A stretch of DNA of 64,000 nt from assembly GCA_035772405.1 (NCBI GenBank), contig JAYKKM010000341.1:2592367-2656366 (forward strand), in the 5' to 3' direction. Shown here in pieces: positions 1 to 7,520 of this stretch (position 1 is its first letter; the number at the start of each line of letters is the position of its first letter). This stretch comes from Chrysogorgia sp. JL179-B06. Lineage: Eukaryota > Cnidaria > Anthozoa > Scleralcyonacea > Chrysogorgiidae. The translations under genes were made by a program, and so were the position numbers. The notes under the pieces were generated by a model, which ran no database searches, was not told the DNA's origin, and saw only the letters and a list, made by a program, of their open reading frames with translations.

Positions 1-330
1 TTTACTCAGGTCAGCAATGAAGTACGTCTTCCTATGAATTTCAGCAAAACAGGAACAAAGTTCAGTCAGTCTTTGTTTACAAGTAATGTCAACACAGACA
101 TCGATAGCATTTCAGAGAATTGATAGTGTTACGTCAAGCTGGTTGAAAAGAAGTGCTGCAGAGTGAAAGTCTAAACTCCTGTCAGCATTGCTTTCTTCGC
201 AAAAAGCGAGAAGATTGTCCACATATGGTTTTCAGTGCTTTCTACATTCGTTCTCCACTCATCCGACATTTTTGGATCTGACTCTGACTCTAGGATCCAG
301 GCCTCCCCTCAATCAAGTGACCACGTGACA
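1..330. other. Non-repetitive flank, no confident gene
   Basis: This is mixed-composition DNA with no tandem repeat. The only open frame of note is the short minus-strand one listed at 171-269. The + strand frames are interrupted by stops. It may be the edge of a gene lying outside the window, or degraded gene sequence next to the simple-repeat block. Confidence 0.5.
171..269 (-). CDS. Short open frame, possible 5' end or remnant of an unknown gene
   Basis: This minus-strand frame runs from an ATG at 269 to a TAG at 171 and encodes 32 residues beginning MSDEWRTNVEST. The ATG has A at -3 (context CCAAAA-ATG), and the frame is open for 13 further codons upstream to a TGA. The peptide is polar, with Trp, Glu and Asn, and does not look like low-complexity translation. 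The start (acidic residues, DEW, then a polar stretch ending in WTIFSLF) loosely recalls the N-terminal lead-in of animal BTB/POZ proteins, but the BTB core does not follow in any frame I could read, so this is a weak resemblance only. It could equally be chance. If real it is a truncated exon or pseudogene. No neighbouring gene supports it. Confidence 0.2.
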   Translation of the reverse strand: MSDEWRTNVESTENHMWTIFSLFAKKAMLTGV

Positions 331-562
331 TTATCGAATGAATAATTTTTTTATCGAATGTATATTTTTATCGAATGAATATATATTTTATCGAAGAATG
401 AATATATATTTTATCTAATGAATATATATTTTATCGAATGAATATATATTTTTATCGAATGAATATATATTTTATCGAATGAATATATATTTTATCGAAT
501 GAATATATATTTTATCGTATGAATATATATTTTATCAAATGAATATATATTTTTATCGAATA
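331..562. repeat. 20-bp AT-rich minisatellite
   Basis: About eleven or twelve tandem copies of a 20-bp unit (core TCGAATGAATATATATTTTA) are present, with starts near 334, 354, 371, 391, 414, 434, 455, 475, 495, 515, 535 and 556. Copies differ by one-base length changes in the T run and by single substitutions (TCTAATG, TCGTATG, TCAAATG). It ends just before the telomere-like tract. Confidence 0.9.
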
Positions 563-581
563 TTGCAACAAATCGGCAACC

Positions 582-637
582 ATAACCCTAACCGTAACAC
601 TAACCGTAACCCTAACCGTAACTATAACGATAACCGT
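582..637. repeat. Degenerate telomere-like tract (CCCTAA / CCGTAA)
   Basis: The tract is a run of six-base words alternating TAACCC and TAACCG, with a few variants (TAACAC, TAACTA, TAACGA). The C-rich strand is +, so a matching TTAGGG-type G-rich strand would point leftward. The tract is short, mixed and flanked by other simple repeats, so it is an interstitial relic or a simple repeat resembling telomeric DNA, not a functional chromosome end. Confidence 0.7.
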
Positions 638-656
638 ATAAAACAAATTAAAACCA

Positions 657-904
657 AATTCAACAAATTTCAAAATTATTTTATTTATTTATTTATTTAT
701 TTTTTATTATATTTATTTATTTATTTATTAATTGTATTTATTTGTTAATTTTTATATTTTATTTATTAATTTTTATATTTATTTATTAATTTTTATATTT
801 ATTTATTTATTTTTATATTTATTCATTTTTATATTTATCTATTTTTATATTTATCTATTTTTATATTTATCTATTTTTATATTTATCTATCTATCTATCT
901 ACGC
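657..904. repeat. TTTA and GATA-type microsatellite block
   Basis: The + strand is almost pure T and A. It starts with (TTTA)n, passes through variants of ATTTTTATATTTATTAATT, then about four copies of a 16-bp unit (CTATTTTTATATTTAT) near 829-890, and ends in (TATC)n at about 885-902. Two Phe/Tyr/Leu/Ile-rich open frames across it (539-748 and 732-929) are translations of the repeat and are not called as genes. Confidence 0.9.
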
Positions 905-1069
905 ATGGCGGTTGGTCACGATTTTGTGAGCTCCGCCGTTTGTTAATATTTCTAACGAATTTTAAACTCCATTTGGTAGTAAATCTACAACGCATTGAGG
1001 AATTTCTCTTGTTGCTAAATAATTCTACAGAAACACTCTAAAAGCGTAAATTAACAATTTGCACTCTCC
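905..1069. other. Non-repetitive lead-in to the gene-like region
   Basis: Composition changes sharply at about 902. A 13-residue frame starts at ATG 905 (MAVGHDFVSSAVC) and stops at 946. Another frame (…NLQRIEEFLLLLNNSTETL, read through about 1038) looks peptide-like but ends in TAA. A GTGAGC at about 926 and a TTCTACAG at about 1030 could be splice donor and acceptor, but the exons they would join do not stay in one frame for long. I see no supportable gene call here. It may be the 5' region or early exons of the remnant at 1070-1934. Confidence 0.35.
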
Positions 1070-1934
1070 ATGGTAGCGAAGATAGCGACATATGTATTCG
1101 AGGATTTCCAATGGCATTCGAAAGCTGATGTTATCCAGAAGCAAACTTCAATTGGATATGTAGATGCACTAACCAGTATGAAGTTTGAAGTTATATGAGA
1201 AGTGCCAGACGATTAAAGATTTCCCCAAAGGTGAATTTTATTGTAGAAGAAAGCCGAAGGGAATTAAGCAGTGCTTATGGTTGTCTCGAAGAACGTTTGG
1301 CTAATGATATATTTGAGCTCTTGATTTGTCTGGATACAAGAACGATCACTCCTGAAGTACGAAATTTGTTCAAGTCAGCATCTACAACAGCGGTGAATGA
1401 CCATAGTGATTATTCGCATGCATGTCAACGAGACGATGTCAAGTCTTTCTCCTTTGATTCGTGGAAGCGGTTGGTCTGGCGTCAAAAGTCAAATTTTGTC
1501 ATTGCAAAGTGGCTACTTGTTATTCAAGGAGAAAGTTGAGCGTGATATGGCTGAACGTGTGGTCAAAATTAAAGATTTAAAAGCGTTAGTAGAATGTCAT
1601 GGTGTGGAAATAAATCTATGTATAAAGGAATATCACAAAAGACATTTAAGACATTACATCAGAATGTGCGTGATTCTTTTTTGAAAGATCCCGTGGGATC
1701 CAATCAAGCGCATCTTTCTACAGAAGTGCGGCATTTGCATTGGAAGATAACCAAGCGTTGGAAAACAATGCTAGTCCACCTTATGAAATCTCTGAAAATA
1801 ATTGTTCAAATATATATCGTCCTGAAACCTGTGAACAGGAGATTGAAATTGTAGAAGTGGGGAAAAGTGCCAAGAGCCCTCAAAATCAAAATGGAAAGAA
1901 TGGAGAAAACAGGTACTCGCAAGCTGTTAAATAA
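1070..1934 (+). pseudogene. Unrecognised gene remnant with frame changes, leading into a Gln-rich tract
   Basis: Protein-like sequence continues for nearly 900 bases but moves between frames. Frame 2 runs 1070-1198 (MVAKIATYVFED…LTSMKFEVI). Frame 1 runs from 1195 to about 1480 (MRSARRLKISPKV…, then LDTRTITPEVRNLF). Frame 2 resumes from about 1500 to 1615 (LLFKEKVERDMAER…). Frame 1 covers about 1625-1750 (KTFKTLHQNVRDSF…LSTEVRHLHWKI). Frame 0 covers about 1725-1931 (ALEDNQALENNASP…EIEIVEVGKSAKSP) and ends at TAA 1932-1934. The segments have mixed, charged composition with no low complexity, unlike everything else in the window. I recognise no domain or family. The frame changes could be short introns, real frameshifts or sequencing indels; I cannot decide which. 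The final Asn/Gln/Lys-rich segment resembles a disordered C-terminal region, and the same frame continues past the TAA into glutamine codons. Confidence 0.4.
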
Positions 1935-2570
1935 TCCTCTGTTATTCAGACTAATAGCTCGCAGGATAGACCAGAACACGAACGCCATCAACAACAAATA
2001 CAGCAAATACAGCGTCCTAAACAACAACAACAGCAACAACAACAACAACAACAGCAACAACAGCAACAACAACAGCAACAACAGCAACAACAACAACAAC
2101 AACAGCAACAACAACAACAACAACAACAGCAACAACAACAACAGCAACAACAACAGCAGCAACAACACCAGCAACAGCAACAACAGCAGCAACAACAGCA
2201 GCAACAACATCAGCAACAACAACAGCAACAACAACAGCAACAACAACAGCAACAACAGCAGCAACAACACCAACAACAGCAACAACAACACCACCAACAA
2301 CACCAGCAACAACAACACCACCAACAACACCAGCAACAACAACACCACCAACAACACCAGCAACAACAACACCACCAACAACACCAGCAACAACAACACC
2401 AGCAACAACAACACCACCAACACCAGCAACAACAACACCACCAACACCAGCAGCAACAACAACACCAGCAGCAACAACAACAACAACACCAGCAGCAACA
2501 ACAACAACAACACCAGCAGCAACAACAACAACAACAACACCAGCAGCAACAACAACAACAACACCAGTAG
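1935..2570 (+). CDS. Poly-Gln/His open frame, in phase with the end of the gene remnant
   Basis: Immediately after the TAA at 1932-1934 the same frame stays open to a TAG at 2568-2570, about 211 codons, with no ATG start of its own. It begins with a non-repetitive segment (SSVIQTNSSQDRPEHERHQQ…) of the same Asn/Gln/charged style as the preceding frame, then from about 2021 is almost only CAA and CAG (Gln) with CAC (His) becoming common after about 2165. One stop therefore separates it from the upstream segment. The closing TAG is one C-to-T change from the CAG expected at that position. I infer it is the continuation of the remnant: a Gln-rich tail separated by a nonsense change, a small intron or a base error. 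The alternative is that it is merely the edge of the microsatellite. Confidence 0.35.
   Translation, partial: SSVIQTNSSQDRPEHERHQQQIQQIQRPKQQQQQQQQQQQQQQQQQQQQQQQQQQQQQQQQQQQQQQQQQQQQQQQQHQQQQQQQQQQQQQHQQQQQQQQQQQQQQQQQQQHQQQQQQHHQQHQQQQHHQQHQQQQHHQQHQQQQHHQQHQQQQHQQQQHHQHQQQQHHQHQQQQQHQQQQQQQHQQQQQQQHQQQQQQQQHQQQQQQQHQ
2020..2563. repeat. CAA/CAG/CAC array, block 1
   Basis: This block holds tandem CAA and CAG words, initially CAA-rich with a CAG every few units, then with CAC entering from about 2165. Recurrent 27-30-bp composites of CAACAC and CAGCAACAACAACAC appear between about 2270 and 2430. The + strand contains almost no T. All three + frames are open (Gln/His, Asn/Ser/Thr, and Thr/Ala), as are minus frames. 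Confidence 0.95.
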
Positions 2571-2930
2571 CACCAGCAGTAGCACCAGCACCACCACCAG
2601 CACCACCACAAGCATCACCAGCAGCACCACAAGCACCAGCAGCACCACAAGCACCAGCAGCCACAGCACAAGCAGCAACAGCACCAGCACCACCACCACC
2701 AGCAGCAGCACCACCACCAACAGCAGCACCACCAGCAGCAGCACCACCAGCACCACGACCACCAGCAGCACCACCACAACCACCAGCAGCACCACCACAA
2801 CCATCAGCAGCACCACCACAACCACCAGCAGCACCACCAGCAGCAGCACCAGTAGCACCACCAGCAGCACCACCACCACCAGCAGCACCACCACCACCAG
2901 CAGCACCACCACCAGCAGCAGCAGCACAAC
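2564..2930. repeat. CAC/CAG/CCA-rich array, block 2
   Basis: From about 2564 the composition shifts to CAGCAC and CACCAC words (CAGCACCACAAGCACCAG and CACCACCAGCAGCACCA families), so C content rises and CAA becomes rare. T appears only in scattered AGTAGC and CATCA words. It grades into block 3 near 2930, where CACAA and GCAGAAAC words appear. Confidence 0.85.
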
Positions 2931-3408
2931 AAGGAGAAACAGCACAACAAGCAGAAACAGCAGGATAAGCAGAAACAGCAGCACAAGCAGCAGCACAAGC
3001 AGCAGCAGCACAAGCAGCTGCAGCACAAGTACCAGCACAAGCAGCAGCACAAGCAGCAGCACAAGTAGCAGAGCAGCACAAGCATCATCACAAGCATCAC
3101 AAGCAGAAGCACAAGCAGCACAACCAGTAGCACAACCAGCACAAGCACCAACACAAGCAGCACCAGTACAAGCAGCAGCAGCACAAGCAGTACAAGCCGC
3201 AGCAGCACAAGCAGCAGCACAAGCAGCAGCACAAGCAGCAGCACAAGTAGCAGCACAAGTAGCAGCACAGCACAAGCAGCAGCACAAGCAGCATCAGCAC
3301 AAGCAGCAGCCAAGCAACATCAGCACAAGCAGCATCAGCACAAACAGCACAAGCAGCAGCACAAGCAGCAGCAGCACTTCAGGAGCAGCAGCATCAGCCA
3401 AGCAGCAG

Positions 3409-3505
3409 CAGCATCAGCACAAGCAGCATCAGCACAAGCAGCATCAGCACAAGCAGCATCAGCACAAGCAGCATCAGCACAAGCAGCATCAGCACAAGCA
3501 GCAGC
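3409..3505. repeat. 15-bp subarray (GCATCAGCACAAGCA)
   Basis: Six or so perfect tandem copies of a 15-bp unit lie inside the GCAGCACAA array, with related partial copies at about 3285-3345. Perfect copies in an otherwise variable array mark a recent local expansion. Confidence 0.9.
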
Positions 3506-4009
3506 ACAAACAGCACAAGCAGCAGCAGCATACGTAGCACAAGCAGCAGCAGCACTTCAGGAGCAGCACAAGCAGCAGCAGCATACGTAGCACAAGCAGC
3601 AGCACTTCAGCACAAGCAGCAGCACTTCAGCACAAGCAGCAGCACAAGTAGCACAAGCAGCAGCACAAGCAGCACAAGCAGTACAAGCAGCAGCACAAGC
3701 AGTACAAGCAGCAGCAAAAGCAGCAGCAAAAGCAGCAGCACAAACAGCAGTACAAGCAGCTGTACAAGCAGCAAGCAGCAGTACAAGCAGCAAAGCAGCA
3801 GTACAAGCAGCAAATCAGCAATACAAGCAGCACAAGCAGCACCACTTCAGGAACAGCACAAGCAGCATCACAAGCAGCACAACCAACAGCACAGGCAGCA
3901 GCACAAGCAGTAGCAGCACAAGCAGTAGCAGCACAAGCAGTAGCAGCACAAGCAACAGCAGCACAAGCAGCAGCACATGCAGCAGCACATGCAGCAGCAG
4001 CACAAGCAG

Positions 4010-4049
4010 CACATGCATCAGACAAACAGCACATGCATCAGACAAACAG
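4010..4049. repeat. 20-bp tandem pair, echoed at 6793-6832
   Basis: Two copies of CACATGCATCAGACAAACAG are in tandem here. The same pair, with CAGCAG in place of CATCAG, lies at 6793-6812 and 6813-6832. The shared unusual word shows that distant parts of the array are duplicates of each other. Confidence 0.85.
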
Positions 4050-6465
4050 CACAAGCAGCAGCACAAGCAGCAGCACCAGCACTTCAGCACAAGCAGCAAC
4101 ACAAGTAGCACAATCAGTACAAGCAGCAGTACAAGCAGCAGCACAAGCAGCAGCACAAGCAGCAGCACAAGCAGCACAAGCAGCAGAAGCACAAGCAGCA
4201 GCAGCACAAGCAGCAGCACAAGCAGCAGCAAAGCAGCAGTACAAGCAGCACATGCAGCACAAGCAGCAACACAAGCAGAAGCAGCAGCACAAGCACAGCA
4301 CAAGTAGCACAAGCAGTAGCAGCACAAGCAACAGCAGCACAACCAGCAGCAGCAGCACAACCAGCAGCAGCACAAGCAGCAACACATGCAGCAGCAGCAT
4401 ACGTAGCACAAGCAGCAGCACAAGTAGCACAAGCAGCAGCACAAGTAGCACAAGCAGCAGCACAAGCAGCAGCAGCACAAGCAACATCAGCACAAACAGC
4501 ACAAGCAGCAGAACCAGCACAAGCACAAGCAGCAGCACAAGCAGCAACAGCACAAGCAGCAACAGCACAAGCAGCAACAGCACAAGCAGCTACACAAGTA
4601 GCACAAGCAGCAGCACAAGCAGTACAAGCAGCAGCACAAGCAGTACAAGCAGCAGCAGCACAAGCAGTACAAGCAGCAGCACAAGCAGCAGCACAAGCAG
4701 CAGCAAAAGCAGCAGCACAAGCAGCAGCACAAGGAGGAGCACAAGCAGCAGCACAAGCTGCGTCACAAGCAGCACAACCAACAGCACAAGCAACAGCACA
4801 AGTAGCACAAGCAGCAGCACAAGCAGTAGCAGCAACAGCACAAGCAGCAGCACAAGCAGCACTACAACAGCACAAGCAGCAGCACAAGCAGCAGCACAAC
4901 CAGTAGCAACAACAGCACAAGCAGCAGCACAAGTAGCACAAGCAGCAGCACAAGCAGTAGCAGCACAAGCAACAGCAGTACAAGCAGCAGCGCCAGCACA
5001 AGCAGCAGCACAAGCAGCAACAGCACAAGCAGCAACAGCACAAGCAGCAACAGCACAAGCAGCAACACAAGTAGCACAAGCAGCAGCACAAGCAGCAAAA
5101 GCAGGAGCACAAGCAGCAGCACAAGCTGCATCACAAGCAGCACAACCAACAGCACAAGCAGCAGCACAAGTAGCACAAGCAGCAGCACAAGCAGCAACAG
5201 CACAAGCAGCAACACAAGTAGCACAAGCAGCAGCACAAGCAGTACAAGCAGCAGCAGCACAAGCAGTAGCAGCACAAGCAGTAGCAGCACAAGCAGTACA
5301 AGCAGCAGCACAAGCAGCAAAAGCAGGAGCACAAGCAGCAGCACAAGCAGGAGCACAAGCAGCAGCACAAGCTGCGTCACAAGCAGCACAACCAACAGCA
5401 CAAGCAGCAGCACAAGCAGCAGCACAAGCAGCAGTAGCAGCAACAGCACAAGCAGCAGCACAAGCAGCAGCACAAGCAGCAGCACAAGCAGCAGCACAAG
5501 CAGCAGCACAAGCAGTTGCAGCACAAACAGCACAAGCAGCAGTACAAGCAGCAGCACAAGCAACAGCAGCACAAACAGCACAAGCAGCAGCAGCACAAGC
5601 AGCACAAGCAGCAGCAGCACAAGCAGCAGCACCAGCACAAGCAGCACCAGCACAAGCAGCACAAGCAGCAACAGCACAAGCAGCAACACAAGTAGCACAA
5701 GCAGCAGCACAAGAAGTACAAGCAGCAGCACAAGCAGTACAAGCAGCAGCACAAGCAGCAGCAGCACAAGCAGTACAAGCAGCAGCACAAGCAGCAAAAG
5801 CAGCAGCACAAGCAGCAGCACAAGCTGCGTCACAAGCAGCACAACCAACAGCACAAGCAGTAGCACAAGTAGCACAAGCAGCAGCACAAGCAGCAAAAGC
5901 AGGAGCACAAGCAGCAGCACAAGCTGCGTCACAAGCAGCGCAACCAACAGCACAAGCAGCAGCACAAGCAGCAGCACAAGCAGTAGCAGCCACAACACAA
6001 GCAGTAGCACAAGCAGCTCACAAGCAGCAGCACAAGCAGCATCACAAGCAGCACTACAACAGCACAAGCAGCAGCACAAGCAGCAGCACTTCAGCACAAG
6101 CAGCACAAGTAGCAGCACAAGCAGCAGCACAAGCAGTTGCAGCACAAGCAACAGCAGCACAAACAGCACAAGCACCAGCACTTCAGCACAAGCAGCAACA
6201 CAAGCAGTACAAGCAGCAGCAGCACTTCAGCACAAGCAGCAGCACCAGCACTTCAGCACAAGCAGCAACAGAAGTAGCACAATCAGCAGCACAAGCAGTA
6301 CAAGCAGCTGCACAAGCAGCAGCACAAGCAGCACAAGCAGAAGCACAAGCAGCAGCAGAAGCACAAGCTGCAGCACAAGCAGCAGCACAAGTAGCAGCAC
6401 AAGTAGCAGCAGTACAAGCAGCACAAGCAGCAACACAAGCAGAAGCACAAGCACAGCACAAGTAG
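4033..6465 (+). CDS. Long Ser/Thr then Ala/Gln low-complexity open frame, coding doubtful
   Basis: This 810-codon frame opens at ATG 4033 inside the array and closes at TAG 6463-6465. The first quarter reads mainly Ser/Thr (AGC, ACA) with alternating Ala/Gln stretches. From about 4860 to 6465 it is mostly Ala/Gln (GCA, CAA) with a recurring module KAGAQAAAQAASQAAQPTAQ. The module's DNA occurs at about 4757, 5125, 5371, 5824 and 5923. The first copy is 368 bases from the second, not a multiple of three, so it is read as Ser/Thr there and as Ala/Gln later. A selected protein would not normally change frame across its own repeats. No domain, signal peptide or membrane segment is visible. T-poor + strand composition alone explains the length. 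I list it only because it is the longest frame in the window. Confidence 0.12.
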   Translation: MHQTNSTSSSTSSSTSTSAQAATQVAQSVQAAVQAAAQAAAQAAAQAAQAAEAQAAAAQAAAQAAAKQQYKQHMQHKQQHKQKQQHKHSTSSTSSSSTSNSSTTSSSSTTSSSTSSNTCSSSIRSTSSSTSSTSSSTSSTSSSTSSSSTSNISTNSTSSRTSTSTSSSTSSNSTSSNSTSSNSTSSYTSSTSSSTSSTSSSTSSTSSSSTSSTSSSTSSSTSSSKSSSTSSSTRRSTSSSTSCVTSSTTNSTSNSTSSTSSSTSSSSNSTSSSTSSTTTAQAAAQAAAQPVATTAQAAAQVAQAAAQAVAAQATAVQAAAPAQAAAQAATAQAATAQAATAQAATQVAQAAAQAAKAGAQAAAQAASQAAQPTAQAAAQVAQAAAQAATAQAATQVAQAAAQAVQAAAAQAVAAQAVAAQAVQAAAQAAKAGAQAAAQAGAQAAAQAASQAAQPTAQAAAQAAAQAAVAATAQAAAQAAAQAAAQAAAQAAAQAVAAQTAQAAVQAAAQATAAQTAQAAAAQAAQAAAAQAAAPAQAAPAQAAQAATAQAATQVAQAAAQEVQAAAQAVQAAAQAAAAQAVQAAAQAAKAAAQAAAQAASQAAQPTAQAVAQVAQAAAQAAKAGAQAAAQAASQAAQPTAQAAAQAAAQAVAATTQAVAQAAHKQQHKQHHKQHYNSTSSSTSSSTSAQAAQVAAQAAAQAVAAQATAAQTAQAPALQHKQQHKQYKQQQHFSTSSSTSTSAQAATEVAQSAAQAVQAAAQAAAQAAQAEAQAAAEAQAAAQAAAQVAAQVAAVQAAQAATQAEAQAQHK
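4700..5960. repeat. Composite higher-order unit inside the GCAGCACAA array
   Basis: A composite word set recurs: GCAAAAGCAGGAGCACAAG, then GCTGCGTCACAAGCAGC or GCTGCATCACAAGCAGC, then ACAACCAACAGCACAAG. Copies of the middle landmark start at about 4757, 5125, 5371, 5824 and 5923. The spacing is irregular (368, 246, 453, 99), so it is a mosaic and not a regular multimer. Confidence 0.8.
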
Positions 6466-7484
6466 CACAGCCAGCAACACATGCAGCAGCACAAACAGTA
6501 CAAGCAGCAGCAGCATACGTAGCACAAGCAGCAGCACTTCAGCACAAGCAGCAGCACTTCAGCACAAGCAGCAGCACAAGCAGCAGCACCAGCACTTCAG
6601 CACCAGCAATTCAGCACAAGCAGCAACACAAGTAGCACAAGCAGCACAAGCAGAAGCGCGCAGCACAAGTAGTACAAGCAGCACAAGCAGCAGCAAAAGC
6701 AGCAGCACAAGCAGGATCACAAGCAGCAGCATCAGAAGCAGCACAACCAACAGCACAAGCAGCAGCACAAGCAGCAGCTGCACAAGCAGCAGCACATGCA
6801 GCAGACAAACAGCACATGCAGCAGACAAACAGCACAAGCACCAGCACTTCAGCACAAGCAGCAACACAAGTAGCACAAGCAGCCAAGCAGTACAAGCAGC
6901 AGCACAACCAGTACAAGCAGCAGCATAACCAGTACAAGCAGCATAAGCAGTACAAGCAGCAGTGCAAGCAGCACCACAAGCACCACAAGTAGTACAAGCA
7001 GCAGAAAAAGCAGCAGCACAAGCAGCAGCACAAGCAGCAGCACAAGCAGCATCACAAGCAGCACTACAACAGCACAAGCAGTAGCACAAGCAGTACAAGC
7101 AGAAGCACAAGCAGCAGCACAAGCAGTACAAGCGGCAGCACAAGCAGCAGCAGGAACACAAGCAGCAGCACAAGCAGCAGTACAAGCAGCACAAGCAGCA
7201 GCACAAGCAGCGTCACAAGTAGTAGCAGCACAAGCAGCAGCAGCACAAGCAGCAGCAGCACAAGCAGTAGCAGCACAAGCAGCAGAATAAGCGGTTGCAG
7301 CACAAGCAACACAAGCAGCACAAGCAGCAGCAGAACAAGCAGCACCACAAGCAGTTGCAGCACAAGCAACAGCAGCACAAGCAGCACAAGCAGAAGCACA
7401 TGTAGCAGCACAAACATCACAAGCAGCAGCACAAACAGCAGCAGCATACGTAGCACAAGCAACATCACAAGCACCAGAAGCAGC

Positions 7485-7520
7485 AGCACAACAGCACAAG
7501 CACGTCTATCCAACGAGTAC
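7485..7520. other. Junction between the CAG-type array and the 183-bp satellite
   Basis: Array words (CAGCACAAGCA) run directly into satellite sequence (CGTCTATCCAACGAG) with no spacer. The satellite consensus at this point reads GAAAGAGCAGGACGTCCTCT, so AGCA, CA and CG letters are shared across the join and three bases (CCT) are missing. This looks like a microhomology join or origin of one repeat within the other. Confidence 0.75.

Larger units (their letters stand above)
2931..7500. repeat. GCAGCACAA array, block 3
   Basis: This is a 4.6-kb array of the words GCAGCACAA and GCAGCAGCACAA, with interruptions that recur as landmarks: CATACGTAG (about 3529, 3582, 4399, 6514, 7446), CTTCAG, ACCAACAGCAC and GTAGCAC or GTACAAG. 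In the Ala/Gln frame most T-containing variants are GCA to GTA. The array is T-poor on +, so stops are rare on both strands for compositional reasons. Mosaic duplications inside it show repeated unequal exchange or slippage. It ends abruptly against the satellite at about 7,500. Confidence 0.95.

Noticed and set aside
582..637. True chromosome end
   Set aside because: The tract is only about 56 bases, mixed CCCTAA and CCGTAA, and unique or repetitive sequence continues on both sides.
539..929. Phe/Tyr/Leu/Ile-rich small ORFs
   Set aside because: They are translations of TTTA and TATATTTAT microsatellites.
1932..2570. Alternative genetic code with TAA/TAG as Gln (ciliate-like)
   Set aside because: It would join the gene frame to the Gln tract. 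It rests on one TAA and a TAG that is a simple CAG mutation, while the other frames are not rescued by it. A long satellite array is also not typical of a ciliate expressed genome.
1867..3537. 556-codon Asn/Ser/Thr-rich open frame on +
   Set aside because: It is the AAC/AGC/ACC reading of the same repeat that encodes Gln in the adjacent frame. Its first residues overlap the better gene-like frame, and its length follows from lack of T.
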